Below, piece by piece: positions 1 through 9,611 of a stretch of 51,288 bases of DNA. A program made the translations under genes and the position numbers. Each line of letters begins with the position of its first letter. Positions within the stretch are counted from its first letter, which is position 1. The notes beneath the pieces were generated by a model that saw nothing but the letters and a program-made list of their open reading frames with translations, made no database searches and was not told the DNA's origin. Origin of the DNA: Bacteroidaceae bacterium (GTDB taxonomy: Bacteria; Bacteroidota; Bacteroidia; Bacteroidales; Bacteroidaceae); NCBI GenBank assembly GCA_017556585.1, contig JAFYMP010000075.1:1-51288 (forward strand). Reading direction: 5' to 3'.

Positions 1-2036
1 CAATTGGAGTAACAACCGAAAATATTTTTCCGGTTATCAAAAAGTTTCTTTACAGTGATCACGAAATTTTTCTTCGTGAGATAGTATCTAATGCAGTTGA
101 TGCTACCCAGAAACTTAAAACTTTGGCATCCAAAGGTGAATTTAAAGGTGAAATTGGTGATGCCACCGTTCGTGTTAAGGTTGATAAGAAAACCATCACA
201 GTAAGCGATAATGGTATAGGTATGACTGCCGAAGAGATTGATAAGTACATCAATCAGATTGCTTTCTCCGGTGCTAACGATTTCTTGGAAAAGTATAAAG
301 ACGATGCAAATACCATTATAGGTCATTTTGGTTTGGGTTTCTATTCTGCTTTCATGGTATCAAGCAAGGTGGAAATCATTACCAAATCTTATAAAGATGG
401 TTCTCAGGCTATTAAATGGAGTTGCGATGGTTCACCTGAATTTACAATTAAAGAGGTTGATAAAGAACAGCGTGGTACAGATATTATAATGTATATAGAT
501 GACGATTGTAAGGAGTTTCTTGATGAAAATAAGATTGAGGGATTGCTTAAGAAATATTGTCGTTTCCTGCCTGTACCTATAGCTTGTGGTAAAAAGAAAG
601 AGTGGAAAGATGGTAAAAATGTAGAGACCGATCAGGATAATATTATAAACAATGTTGAACCTCTGTGGACAAAAACTCCGTCGGAACTGAAAGACGAAGA
701 CTATAAGAACTTCTACAGAGAATTGTATCCTATGTCGGACGAACCATTGTTCTGGATACATCTGAACGTGGATTATCCGTTTAATCTTACCGGTATTCTC
801 TATTTCCCAAAGATAAAGAGCAACCTGGATTTGCAGAAGAATAAGATTCAGTTATACTGCAATCAGGTTTATGTAACCGATTCAGTGGAAGGTATAGTTC
901 CAGACTTTATGACACTGCTGCATGGTGTTATAGATTCACCGGATATTCCGTTAAACGTATCGCGTTCTTATCTTCAGAGCGACTCAAATGTTAAGAAAAT
1001 CTCCGGTTACATTACCAAAAAAGTGGCTGACAGACTGACAGCTATCTTTAAGAATAATCGTACTGAATTTGAAGAAAAATGGGACGATGTTAAATTGTTT
1101 ATCAACTACGGTATGCTTACAGAGGAAGATTTCTATGGTAAAATGGAAAAGATTGCTCTGTTTAAAGATACTGATGGTAAATATTTTACATTTGAAGAGT
1201 ATAAGAAACTTATTGAATCAAATCAGACCGATAAGAATGGCAATATAATCTATCTGTATGCTAACGATAAGGATGAACAGTATGGTTATATTGAAACAGC
1301 AGTGGCAAAAGGTTACAATGTGCTGTTGATGGACAACAATCTGGATGTTGCTATAGTAGGAATGTTAGAGCAGAAACTTGGTAACAATGTGCGTTTCCAG
1401 CGTGTTGACAGCGATTCTATAGATAAGCTTATTGTTAAAGAAGATAATGCTGCAGTTACATTGGAATATTCTTTGGAAAATATGGTTACAACCGTATTTA
1501 ACAGTCAGATGCCAAAATTGGAAAAGGTGGATTTCAATGTGAATGTACAGCCAATGGGTGAAAATGCGCTTCCTATAATGATAGCCCGTAGCGAATATAT
1601 GCGTAGAATGAAAGAGATGGCAACAATACAATCGGGTATGGGGTTCTATGGTGAACTGCCTGATATGATGTCTGTTATCATCAATCAAGACCATAAACTT
1701 GTAAAGCGAGTTATGGATGAAACCGGCGTTGCTTGTAATGATAAGGTTAAGCCATTGTCCGATGAACTGGATGCTTTACAGGCGCGTGCAGCAGAACTTA
1801 AGAAAGCTAAAGAGGGTAAAAAAGAGGAAGATATTCTTGAAACCGAAAAGAATGAACTGGCAGATGTAGAAAAGCAGATTGCAGATAAGGAGGATGCAAT
1901 AAATGCTATATATACCGATTATGCTACCGGTAACAAGGTGGTTCATGAATTGATAGATTTGGCCCTTCTTCAGAATGGAATGCTTAAAGGCGAGGCTCTT
2001 AATTCATTCATCAAGAGAAGTGTTGAACTGATTTAA
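1..2036 (+). CDS. htpG: HtpG, Hsp90-family chaperone (5' end outside window)
   Basis: ATP-dependent cytosolic chaperone of the Hsp90 family. The reading frame is open from base 3, so the gene begins upstream; by comparison with Bacteroides HtpG only about five residues are missing. An in-frame TTG at 123 is not the start, because conserved HtpG sequence precedes it. The GHKL ATPase motifs are visible: LREIVSNAVDA (Glu/Asn/Asp for Mg-ATP), SDNGIGM, then GHFGLGFYSAFMV. The middle domain (DIPLNVSRSYLQ) and a charged C-terminal region with a coiled-coil-like Lys/Glu stretch follow. The gene ends just before a clear terminator. Identification is essentially certain; only the exact start cannot be seen. 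Confidence 0.97.
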   Translation, partial: IGVTTENIFPVIKKFLYSDHEIFLREIVSNAVDATQKLKTLASKGEFKGEIGDATVRVKVDKKTITVSDNGIGMTAEEIDKYINQIAFSGANDFLEKYKDDANTIIGHFGLGFYSAFMVSSKVEIITKSYKDGSQAIKWSCDGSPEFTIKEVDKEQRGTDIIMYIDDDCKEFLDENKIEGLLKKYCRFLPVPIACGKKKEWKDGKNVETDQDNIINNVEPLWTKTPSELKDEDYKNFYRELYPMSDEPLFWIHLNVDYPFNLTGILYFPKIKSNLDLQKNKIQLYCNQVYVTDSVEGIVPDFMTLLHGVIDSPDIPLNVSRSYLQSDSNVKKISGYITKKVADRLTAIFKNNRTEFEEKWDDVKLFINYGMLTEEDFYGKMEKIALFKDTDGKYFTFEEYKKLIESNQTDKNGNIIYLYANDKDEQYGYIETAVAKGYNVLLMDNNLDVAIVGMLEQKLGNNVRFQRVDSDSIDKLIVKEDNAAVTLEYSLENMVTTVFNSQMPKLEKVDFNVNVQPMGENALPIMIARSEYMRRMKEMATIQSGMGFYGELPDMMSVIINQDHKLVKRVMDETGVACNDKVKPLSDELDALQARAAELKKAKEGKKEEDILETEKNELADVEKQIADKEDAINAIYTDYATGNKVVHELIDLALLQNGMLKGEALNSFIKRSVELI

Positions 2037-2054
2037 TTCACGATAAAAATATTG

Positions 2055-2091
2055 AAAAAAGCGCCATATAGTTTGTATGGTGCTTTTTTTT
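2055..2091 (+). terminator. Rho-independent terminator of htpG
   Basis: An 8-bp stem at 2061-2068 pairs with 2076-2083 (one G.U pair) around a 7-base loop. A-run before and eight T after. It separates htpG from the patatin gene and shows that an in-frame TTG at 2052 lies inside the terminator and is not a start. Confidence 0.85.
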
Positions 2092-2108
2092 GCACTACTT
2101 TTATAGAC

Positions 2109-4400
2109 GTGAAAAGGTTAATGACATATTTGTGCGTGATGTTTATGTCAATTCAGCTCTGTTTTGGCGAAACAGTAGGACTGGTACTTAGTGGTGGCGG
2201 TGCTAAAGGAATTGCGCATATTGGTGTTATTAAAGCATTGGAAGAGAATAATATACCTATAGATTATATAACCGGTACTTCAATAGGTGCCATAATAGGT
2301 TCGTTGTATGCAATGGGCTATTCTCCGGAAGAGATGGAGGAACTTATTCAATCTGATGCTTTTAATCGTTGGTACACAGGTAAATTGGAAGCAGGGTATC
2401 AGTTCTACTATAAACAGCCTGAACCAAATCCCACTTTAGCTCAGATTGAGCTGGCAACATTAGATTCAATGGTGGTGGTAAGAACAACAGCAAACAGTTT
2501 GGTTAACCCTACCCAAATGAATTTGGCATTTGTAGATATATATTCTGCAGCTACAGCTGCCTGTGACAATGATTTTGATAGCCTGTTTGTTCCATTCAGG
2601 GCTATTGCGTCCGATGTATATAACAAAAAAACCATAGTATTGGGTAAGGGCGATTTAGGTGATGCTGTAAGAGCTTCCATGTCTTTTCCTTTGGTCTTTA
2701 AGCCTATAAAGATTGACTCTCTGTTAGCTTTTGATGGAGGTATTTACGATAATTTCCCTTACGATGTTATGGTGCAGGATTTCAATCCTGATTTTATAAT
2801 AGGTTGTAATGTATCAGGAAATGAACCTATTCCTTCCGATTATGATATGGTAGGTCAATTGCGCAGTATGATAATGCAGAAGAGTGATTATGATCTTCCG
2901 GATAGTATGGGTATAAAAGTAGAATTGGATTTAAAACATATTGCTTTGCTTGATTTTCATAAATATGATGAAATCTATTCGTATGGATATAATGCAACGA
3001 TAGGTTTGATGGATTCAATTAAGGAGCGTGTATCGGCCAGAAGAGATACTTTAGAATTGCAAGCTAAACGTATTGATTTTAAGAAAGATATGCCTCAGGC
3101 TCGTTTTAAAAAGATTAATGTTACCGGTACAAAAGACAGTGAGCAGAGCGAATATATAAAGATGGGATTCCGTCTGGAAAAAGGAGAAGAATTTGACTAT
3201 GAACAGTTAAAACGTGGTTATTTTTATTTGATGTCTGATGACATTATTAAGGAGATAATCCCTAAGACCGAATTTAATAAGTCAGACTCTACATATACAC
3301 TGAACTTGAATGTGAACATTAACGATAACCCTATGATTGATATAGGCGGTGCATTATCTACAAGTTTTACCAGTCAGTTATATGGCGCTATATCTTATAA
3401 GAAATTGGGTTTACAGTCTGTTAAGTACAGATTAGAGGGGCAGATAGGAAGAGCGTATAATAATGCTCAATTAACTACTCAGGTTGAATTGCCAATTAGA
3501 GTGCCTCTATCGTTCCAGGCACAGTTTGCATATAACAATATCAACTATTTCCGTTCTAATTATCTGTTTAAAGGTGATTTGAATCCTGCTCTTAACAAAG
3601 AGATTGAATTTTTTGCCAAGTTCAAGATGTCCAGACCATTCAGAAACAGTCATAAAATGGTCTTCTCGTTAGGTGCAGCACATCATAAAGATTATTACAC
3701 GCAAAGTTCAAATATCAATTTGAGTGATTTTAGATATGATGTTAGCAGGCGTAATATAATTGGTGCATCGCTTAAATTTACAGGCAGCACTTTAAACTCT
3801 TTGCAATATCCTACATCGGGACACTCGGAAACTCTGTTTGCGCAGATGTACACAGAGAGTGAACTATTTAAACCAAGAAATGAATTGAGCGAAGAATGGG
3901 AACCAACTCCGCAATCCTGGTTGCAGATATCGGGTGTGGTAGATGGTTATAACAGGTTGTTCGATAATGTGGTGCTGGGGCACTATTTGAGCGCCTATTA
4001 TTCCACCAGAAACTTGTCTTCAAACTATATGGCAAGTATTATGCAGGCCGGTAGATTTGAACCTACTGTGAATAGTAAGTTTATGTTCGATCCATCTTTC
4101 AGGTCGAATGCATATTTAGCTGCCGGTTTGAAACCAATATATTTGATTAATAATATTTTGCACTTGAGAAGTGAGATGTATGCATTTTTGCCTATCTATC
4201 CTATTATGAATGATAATGGAAAGGCATATATTGGAGATACCTTTACAAAGCTTCAGTTTATGGGGGAATTATCTTTGGTGGCTCAATACGGTAAGATTAA
4301 TTGCAATGTATTCTATAATTTCTGTTCATCCGATAACCATTCCAGTATATTTGGTATTACCATTGGTTTGTTAATGCTAAATGAACGCTTCTTTGATTAA
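2109..4400 (+). CDS. Patatin-like phospholipase with C-terminal outer-membrane barrel
   Basis: A predicted lipid acyl hydrolase anchored by its own beta-barrel, in the style of type Vd autotransporters (PlpD/FplA). From a GTG start it has a basic n-region (KR) and a hydrophobic signal segment at 1-20. The patatin domain follows: oxyanion loop SGGGAKG at 28-34, nucleophile motif GTSIG with Ser58, and the DGG of the Ser-Asp dyad near residue 210. A POTRA-like stretch and about 400 residues of alternating beta-strands ending in an aromatic residue (RFF then D) complete it. GTG 2109 is preferred because it gives a proper signal peptide; ATG 2121 is the alternative. Frames further upstream run through the htpG terminator. 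It is known for the family, not shown here, that such proteins act on phospholipids. Confidence 0.88.
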   Translation: MKRLMTYLCVMFMSIQLCFGETVGLVLSGGGAKGIAHIGVIKALEENNIPIDYITGTSIGAIIGSLYAMGYSPEEMEELIQSDAFNRWYTGKLEAGYQFYYKQPEPNPTLAQIELATLDSMVVVRTTANSLVNPTQMNLAFVDIYSAATAACDNDFDSLFVPFRAIASDVYNKKTIVLGKGDLGDAVRASMSFPLVFKPIKIDSLLAFDGGIYDNFPYDVMVQDFNPDFIIGCNVSGNEPIPSDYDMVGQLRSMIMQKSDYDLPDSMGIKVELDLKHIALLDFHKYDEIYSYGYNATIGLMDSIKERVSARRDTLELQAKRIDFKKDMPQARFKKINVTGTKDSEQSEYIKMGFRLEKGEEFDYEQLKRGYFYLMSDDIIKEIIPKTEFNKSDSTYTLNLNVNINDNPMIDIGGALSTSFTSQLYGAISYKKLGLQSVKYRLEGQIGRAYNNAQLTTQVELPIRVPLSFQAQFAYNNINYFRSNYLFKGDLNPALNKEIEFFAKFKMSRPFRNSHKMVFSLGAAHHKDYYTQSSNINLSDFRYDVSRRNIIGASLKFTGSTLNSLQYPTSGHSETLFAQMYTESELFKPRNELSEEWEPTPQSWLQISGVVDGYNRLFDNVVLGHYLSAYYSTRNLSSNYMASIMQAGRFEPTVNSKFMFDPSFRSNAYLAAGLKPIYLINNILHLRSEMYAFLPIYPIMNDNGKAYIGDTFTKLQFMGELSLVAQYGKINCNVFYNFCSSDNHSSIFGITIGLLMLNERFFD

Positions 4401-4439
4401 CATTTTCTTGATAAATATAAGTCTTGATTTTACAATAAA

Positions 4440-4475
4440 AGAAAAGAGGAAAATCATTTGATTTTCCTCTTTCTA
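4440..4475. terminator. Bidirectional terminator between the patatin gene and tRNA-Arg
   Basis: A perfect 12-bp inverted repeat (4445-4456 with 4459-4470) with a 2-base centre. T-rich sequence follows it on the minus strand and a short T-run on the plus strand. It lies 3' of both the patatin gene and the tRNA. Confidence 0.75.
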
Positions 4476-4476
4476 G

Positions 4477-4550
4477 TGATTCCGACAGGATTCAAACCTG
4501 TAACCTTCTGATCCGTAGTCAGATGCTCTATTCAGTTGAGCTACGGAACC
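4477..4550 (-). tRNA. tRNA-Arg (anticodon ACG)
   Basis: Reading the minus strand, a 7-bp acceptor stem (one G.U), D-arm, anticodon stem with loop CTACGGA (anticodon ACG), T-arm with TTTGAAT loop and discriminator A are all present in 74 bases. No CCA is encoded after the discriminator. ACG is normally read as inosine-CG for CGU/CGC/CGA codons. It has its own promoter (see 4565-4595) and lies downstream of the M23 peptidase gene. Confidence 0.95.
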
Positions 4551-4564
4551 CCTCAAAAGCGATG

Positions 4565-4595
4565 CAAAGGTAGTGCTTTTTTTTGTAATTGCAAA
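4565..4595 (-). promoter_or_regulatory. Bacteroidetes-type promoter of tRNA-Arg
   Basis: On the minus strand TTTG (4592-4595), 19 bases, then TACCTTTG (4565-4572) match the -33/-7 consensus TTTG-N19-TAnnTTTG. The -7 box ends about 14 bases before the mature tRNA 5' end. Confidence 0.75.
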
Positions 4596-4632
4596 TGTCT
4601 GGAGGCTTTTTTTACTATTTTTCTGTAAAAAA

Positions 4633-5892
4633 TTACGGATTCATAGAGAGTGTGTCTATGAATTCCAATCCTACCTGTTTCATATAGTCTTTTACACTGC
4701 TCAAATAAGCAGGCATATCCTCTTCTGCTATAGGATCTACTGCCGGCAAATCCATACTCAATGGATTTATGGCTGTACCATTTTTATATACGCGATAATC
4801 AAGGTGTGGTCCTGTAGATACACCTGTGGAGCCTACATATCCTATGGTTTGTCCCTGAGAAACTCTGGCGCCTTGATATATGCCATCGGCAAATCCTTTT
4901 AAGTGCATATACAATGTGGTGTATGTGGCATTGTGCTTAATGCGTACAAAATTACCACCGCCTTTGGAATCCCAACCCTTACCAATAACGGTTCCATCGC
5001 CAACTGAATGAACCGGAGTACCCGATGGTGCAGCATAATCCACTCCGTGATGCGGTCTGACTACCTTGGTGACAGGATGTCTTCTTGCATTTGAAAAGTG
5101 TGAACTTATTCTGTTGTATTTTAATGGTGCTTTTAGAAAAGCTCTTCTCAGGCTCTGTCCGTTTTCATCAAAATACTCTCCTCTATCTTCTCTGTATGTG
5201 TAATAGAATGCAAAATGATTCTTGTTTCCTGTTATGAAATTGGCTGCAAGAACATTGCCGGTACCTACTCTCACGCTATCTGCATAAATCTCTTCGTAAT
5301 ACACGGCAAAAGAATCTTTGGGTTGTATTCCAAAGAAGTCTATAGTCCAGGAATATACGTCCGATAGTGTTCCTGCCAGTTCAGGAGCAGCTCCACTTGC
5401 AATCATTGCATTCCACAGCGACGATTCAATACTGCCTGATATGCTGTTGGTAACTGTATCTGTAGGTATTGTTCCCAAATATGATGAGATACTGTCTGTA
5501 AGCTTGTAAACAGCATATTCTATGGCATTAATATCATAGATGAAATATTCTGCACAGGCTATGGTATCGTCTTTAGGAATAAGTATATGATAAGGTTTGC
5601 CTGCGCGTAACTTTCTTACGCTGTATGTGTTAAACGACTCTTTTTCTACTTCGTTTATGGTGGCTCCCCCTACTCCATATCTGTATAAGATGGTAGATAG
5701 CAGTTCGTTACGACCAATAACACTGTCTATAACCTGATAGTTGTCAATGTTGATTCCCCATTTTATATTTGGTACTTCAACTTGCAACGAATCTGTTGTT
5801 TCTGCAGTTACTCTGTCTTGTCTGTCAAAACACGATGTAATAGTTAAACAACATAATGTTAATATAGTGTATATTAGTTTTTTATGAATCAT
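4633..5892 (-). CDS. M23-family peptidase, lipoprotein (LytM-like)
   Basis: A predicted envelope zinc endopeptidase acting on peptidoglycan cross-links or as an amidase activator. An SPII signal ends at Cys21 (TITSC), so the protein should be a lipoprotein. A long N-terminal region with OapA/LysM-like character (residues about 50-110: one hairpin around KLRAGKPYHILIPKDD) precedes the M23 domain. The domain has all four zinc/catalytic positions: HHGVD (His, Asp), the YMHL His and the HLDYRV His. It resembles bacterial M23 proteins of about 420-440 residues. The start overlaps the dapA stop by 4 bases (ATGA), so it is translated with ligA-dapA. I infer a cell-wall role from the family. Confidence 0.9.
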   Translation of the reverse strand: MIHKKLIYTILTLCCLTITSCFDRQDRVTAETTDSLQVEVPNIKWGINIDNYQVIDSVIGRNELLSTILYRYGVGGATINEVEKESFNTYSVRKLRAGKPYHILIPKDDTIACAEYFIYDINAIEYAVYKLTDSISSYLGTIPTDTVTNSISGSIESSLWNAMIASGAAPELAGTLSDVYSWTIDFFGIQPKDSFAVYYEEIYADSVRVGTGNVLAANFITGNKNHFAFYYTYREDRGEYFDENGQSLRRAFLKAPLKYNRISSHFSNARRHPVTKVVRPHHGVDYAAPSGTPVHSVGDGTVIGKGWDSKGGGNFVRIKHNATYTTLYMHLKGFADGIYQGARVSQGQTIGYVGSTGVSTGPHLDYRVYKNGTAINPLSMDLPAVDPIAEEDMPAYLSSVKDYMKQVGLEFIDTLSMNP

Positions 5893-6779
5893 ATTACTAT
5901 ATTTTCAAAGGCCTTTACAGTCTGTTCGTGAGTAGCTTTACTTACAGGAACAAGAGGTAATCTTAAAACATTCTCAATCATACCACGAGATGCCATCAGG
6001 TCTTTCACTCCCGGAGGATTTCCTTCTGTAAAGAGAAGTGAATATAATGGCTTCAATTGTTCGTGTATAGTTGCAGCAGCTTCTATGTCACCATTTTGTA
6101 GATGGTGTATCATTGTGCTGAATGTTTTTGGTATTGCATTTCCCATAACGGATATTACGCCAATTACGCCATTTTGCATTGCTTCAAAGGCAAGACCGTC
6201 ATCGCCTGAGATTACTTTAAAGTGTTCCGGACTGCCGGCTACAATCTCTTTGAACTGTTCTAGATTTCCTGAAGCCTCTTTAACTGCTATTACGTTCTTA
6301 AATTCATTTGCAATACGCAGTGTAGTGGCAGCTGTCATATTGACACCTGTTCTACCCGGTACATTGTAAAGAACTATAGGCTTTTTGCAGTTTTCTGCTA
6401 TAGCTTTAAAGTGTTGATATATACCTTCTTGTGATGGTTTGTTATAGTATGGTACGGCTGTAAGGATACCATCTACACCCTCTATCTCATACTGTTTGAT
6501 CTGATTTAGTATAGCTGCTGTGCAATTAGAGCTGCAACCTACCATGATAGGTATTCTGCCGTTTATCTGTTTTATTGCAGTCTGTACTATTTTTAGTTTT
6601 TCATTGTCAGTTAATGTAGGGGTTTCTGCTGTTGTTCCCAAAATACAGAGATAATCTGTACCATTTTCAATCTGGAACTCAATTAGTTCGGCAAACTTTT
6701 CCCAATCAATGTTGCCGTTAGCTGTAAATGGTGTTACTAATGCTACACCTAATCCCATAAAAGGGTTTTCGTTGTTCAT
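5889..6779 (-). CDS. dapA: 4-hydroxy-tetrahydrodipicolinate synthase DapA
   Basis: Condenses pyruvate with aspartate semialdehyde, the first committed step to diaminopimelate and lysine, in the cytosol. At 296 residues it has the usual length. Visible motifs are the N-terminal GVALVTPF, the LGTTAE substrate loop, the YNVPGRTG motif with the catalytic Tyr, and AVKEASG with the Schiff-base Lys. It sits 23 bases downstream of ligA and overlaps the M23 peptidase gene by 4 bases. The pairing of DAP synthesis with a peptidoglycan peptidase is consistent with both acting on the cell wall. Confidence 0.97.
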   Translation of the reverse strand: MNNENPFMGLGVALVTPFTANGNIDWEKFAELIEFQIENGTDYLCILGTTAETPTLTDNEKLKIVQTAIKQINGRIPIMVGCSSNCTAAILNQIKQYEIEGVDGILTAVPYYNKPSQEGIYQHFKAIAENCKKPIVLYNVPGRTGVNMTAATTLRIANEFKNVIAVKEASGNLEQFKEIVAGSPEHFKVISGDDGLAFEAMQNGVIGVISVMGNAIPKTFSTMIHHLQNGDIEAAATIHEQLKPLYSLLFTEGNPPGVKDLMASRGMIENVLRLPLVPVSKATHEQTVKAFENIVI

Positions 6780-6802
6780 TGTCTATATATTATTTTTTCA
6801 GG

Positions 6803-8809
6803 TTATTCAATCATTGTCAAAAATTCAGTTTCACTTATAAGAGGTATTCCTAATTGTTCTGCTTTTTCTCTTTTTGATGGCCCCATATTGTCGCCGGCAA
6901 GTATAAAACTTGTTTTGGACGATATGCTGCCTGAATTTTTGCCTCCACAATTCTCTATTATAGCTTTGTATTCATCGCGAGAGTGTTTCTCAAATACACC
7001 GCTTATAACTATTGTTTTTCCTTCCAGTTTATTGTTTGTAATCTCATCTTCAGTTTCAGGAAATGAGAACTGCAAACCATAATTGCGAAGTTTGTCTATC
7101 AATGTTCTGTTCTTTTCTTCTGCAAAGAAATCTATTACGCTCTGAGCTATTTTATTTCCTATTTCGTTTACCTGTACCAAATCTTCAAATCCGGCAGACA
7201 TCAAGTTGTCTATGTTTTTAAAGGCTTTAGCCAATTTTTTTGCTGCCACCTCTCCTACAAAACGTATTCCAAGTGCGAATAGCACTCTTTCGAAAGGGAT
7301 GTTGCGGGACTTCTCAATGCTATTTATCAGATTTTCAGCAGATTTAATACCCATTCGTTCTAAACGATATAAATCCTTTACTTTAAGGTTATATAGGTCT
7401 GAAATATCGTTTATAAGCCCTACGCTAAAGAAACTGTCTATTGTTTCAGGGCCCATTCCGTCAATATTCATAGCCTTTCTGCCAACAAAATGTTCTATTC
7501 TTCCTTTAATTTGGGTAGCACATCCATTTATATTGGGACAGTAATGAGCAGCTTCTCCTTCGTACCTTATAAGTTTGGTTTTACATTCAGGACAGTATTT
7601 TATAAACTCCACTTTATCGCCCATCATGAATGTGCGGGAATCTAAATCTACGCCTGTTATTTTGGGGATAATTTCTCCTCCCTTTTCCACATATACCATA
7701 TCGCCTATATGCAGATCCAGGTTCTCTATTATGTCTGCGTTGTGAAGTGAAGCACGTTTTACTGTTGTGCCCGATAACTGTACCGGATCAAGATTTGCTA
7801 CCGGTGTTATAGCACCTGTTCTGCCTACCTGATACGATACTCCGTTTAGTCTGGTCAGAGCTTTTTCTGCTTGAAACTTATATGCTATTGCCCAACGCGG
7901 TGATTTGGCTTTATAACCAAGGTTTAATTGCTGACGCAGTGAATTTACCTTTAGTACAACACCATCGGTTGCAACAGGCAGGTCTTTTCTTGCTTTGTCC
8001 CAATATGCAATGTAATCCATTACCTCTTGCAGTGTAGAGCATTTCTTAATGTGTTCTGTAACTTTAAAGCCCAAATCAGCAAGATACATCATATTTTCAT
8101 AATGCCCGTCGTATGGAAGGTTTTCGCCCAGCATATAATACAGGTATGCATCTAACTTTCTTCTGCCTACTTCTGCTGAATTTTGTAGCTTTAGAGTACC
8201 GGAAGCAGCATTACGCGGATTTGCAAATAGCGGTTCATCTTCTCTTGCACGCTCTTCGTTTAGCTTTTCAAACGATGTCCAGGGCATAAGAATCTCTCCG
8301 CGAACTTCAAATTCCTTTGGATAATTTCCCTCTGTAAGTACTAAAGGGATGGTTTTAATGGTCTTGACGTTGTTTGTAACTATATCGCCTTTCACTCCGT
8401 CACCTCTTGTGGTGGCCTGTGTAAGATGACCGTCCTGATACAACAACGATATGGAGAGACCATCGTATTTAAGTTCGCAACAGATTTCAAAAGGTTCGTT
8501 AAGTAGATCCGATACACGACCAAAGAAATCGGCAACTTCTGCCTCTGAATAGGTGTTGTCCAATGACAGCATAGGGTATTTATGTTCAGCCTGTGCAAAA
8601 CCACCTTTTACAGATATGTCGCTTCCAACACGTTGTGTAGGCGAATTTTTGTCATACATATCCGGATAGAACATCTCCAGATCTTGCAGTTCGTGCATGA
8701 GTGCATCGAATTCAAAATCGGAAATGACAGGAGCATTCTTTACATAGTAAAGGTAATTGTGTCTATGTAAAGATTCACGTAGTTCTAATATTCTCTTCCT
8801 GCTATCCAT
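6803..8809 (-). CDS. ligA: NAD-dependent DNA ligase LigA
   Basis: Seals nicks during replication and repair using NAD. 668 residues, normal for the family. The domains in order are: Ia ([19 protein letters not shown], the NMN-binding Tyr/Asp motif), adenylation domain with the nucleophile Lys in KYDGLSI, OB fold ([15 protein letters not shown]), a four-Cys zinc finger (CPEC ... CP...C), helix-hairpin-helix repeats, and a C-terminal BRCT domain ([11 protein letters not shown]). It is the first gene of a minus-strand unit with dapA and the M23 peptidase, and is divergent from trmD. Confidence 0.98.
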   Translation of the reverse strand: MDSRKRILELRESLHRHNYLYYVKNAPVISDFEFDALMHELQDLEMFYPDMYDKNSPTQRVGSDISVKGGFAQAEHKYPMLSLDNTYSEAEVADFFGRVSDLLNEPFEICCELKYDGLSISLLYQDGHLTQATTRGDGVKGDIVTNNVKTIKTIPLVLTEGNYPKEFEVRGEILMPWTSFEKLNEERAREDEPLFANPRNAASGTLKLQNSAEVGRRKLDAYLYYMLGENLPYDGHYENMMYLADLGFKVTEHIKKCSTLQEVMDYIAYWDKARKDLPVATDGVVLKVNSLRQQLNLGYKAKSPRWAIAYKFQAEKALTRLNGVSYQVGRTGAITPVANLDPVQLSGTTVKRASLHNADIIENLDLHIGDMVYVEKGGEIIPKITGVDLDSRTFMMGDKVEFIKYCPECKTKLIRYEGEAAHYCPNINGCATQIKGRIEHFVGRKAMNIDGMGPETIDSFFSVGLINDISDLYNLKVKDLYRLERMGIKSAENLINSIEKSRNIPFERVLFALGIRFVGEVAAKKLAKAFKNIDNLMSAGFEDLVQVNEIGNKIAQSVIDFFAEEKNRTLIDKLRNYGLQFSFPETEDEITNNKLEGKTIVISGVFEKHSRDEYKAIIENCGGKNSGSISSKTSFILAGDNMGPSKREKAEQLGIPLISETEFLTMIE

Positions 8810-8830
8810 TAATTCACTCTACTTTGCGGA

Positions 8831-8838
8831 CAAAGTTA
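8831..8838 (-). promoter_or_regulatory. -7 element upstream of ligA
   Basis: TAACTTTG on the minus strand, 22 bases before the ligA ATG, is an exact TAnnTTTG match. No good TTTG lies at the expected 19-20 base spacing, so this is a half-site call. Confidence 0.55.
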
Positions 8839-8893
8839 CTCTTTTTTTGGCAAAAATTTGTGGTATGCTGCTTTAATTTACCGCTGTTTACAC

Positions 8894-8901
8894 TAACTTC
8901 G
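8894..8901 (+). promoter_or_regulatory. Probable -7 element of trmD
   Basis: TAACTTCG, one mismatch from TAnnTTTG, lies 17-26 bases before the two candidate trmD starts. A T-rich TTTA at 8872 is a poor -33 candidate. Confidence 0.45.
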
Positions 8902-8927
8902 CAGTCGCAAACAAAAAGATGTATAAT

Positions 8928-9605
8928 ATGCGTATAGATATACTCACAGTGTTCCCTGAAATGTTAGAGGGTTTCTTTAATTGTTCAATGATGGCAAGGG
9001 CTCAAAAGGCTGGTTTGGCAGAGATTCATCTGCACGATATCAGGGATTACACTACCGATAAACATCATAAAACCGACGATTATCCTTTTGGAGGTTGTGC
9101 AGGTTTGGTGATGAAAATTGAACCTATTGACAGGTTGATAACTGCACTTAAGGCAGAGCGTGAATATGATGAAATAATCTATACTTCTCCCGATGGTCAG
9201 ACACTTAATCAACAGATTTCAAATGAGATGTCTATGATGCAGAATATCATTATCTTATGTGGTCATTATAAGGGTATAGATTATCGCATAAGAGAGCATC
9301 TTATTACACGGGAAATAAGTATTGGAGACTACGTTCTGACAGGCGGTGAACTGGCTGCGGCAGTAATGGCTGACAGTATAGTGAGACTCATTCCCGGTGT
9401 GCTAAGTGATGAACAATCGGCACTCTCTGACAGTTTTCAAGATAACCTGTTGGCTCCACCGGTATATACCAGACCGGCAGAATACAATGGTTGGAAAGTT
9501 CCGGAGATTTTGTTGTCCGGAAATCAGGCAAAAATAAGCGAATGGGAACTGCAACAATCTTTGGAACGTACCAAAAGATTGCGCCCTGACCTATTGGAGG
9601 ATTGA
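8928..9605 (+). CDS. trmD: tRNA (guanine-N1)-methyltransferase TrmD
   Basis: Methylates G37 of tRNAs with G36, using S-adenosylmethionine, and so prevents +1 frameshifts. The start [12 protein letters not shown] is typical, so ATG 8928 is preferred over ATG 8919 three codons upstream. The SPOUT-fold knot motifs are seen: the [14 protein letters not shown] loop, LCGHYKGID and the SAM-binding [13 protein letters not shown], with [15 protein letters not shown] near the C-terminus. At about 225 residues it has the normal length. It is transcribed alone, divergently from ligA. Confidence 0.97.
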   Translation: MRIDILTVFPEMLEGFFNCSMMARAQKAGLAEIHLHDIRDYTTDKHHKTDDYPFGGCAGLVMKIEPIDRLITALKAEREYDEIIYTSPDGQTLNQQISNEMSMMQNIIILCGHYKGIDYRIREHLITREISIGDYVLTGGELAAAVMADSIVRLIPGVLSDEQSALSDSFQDNLLAPPVYTRPAEYNGWKVPEILLSGNQAKISEWELQQSLERTKRLRPDLLED

Positions 9606-9611
9606 TTTCCC

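Noticed and set aside
2052..2108. Upstream TTG start of the patatin gene
   Set aside because: The codons run through the htpG terminator; the sequence is not a signal peptide.
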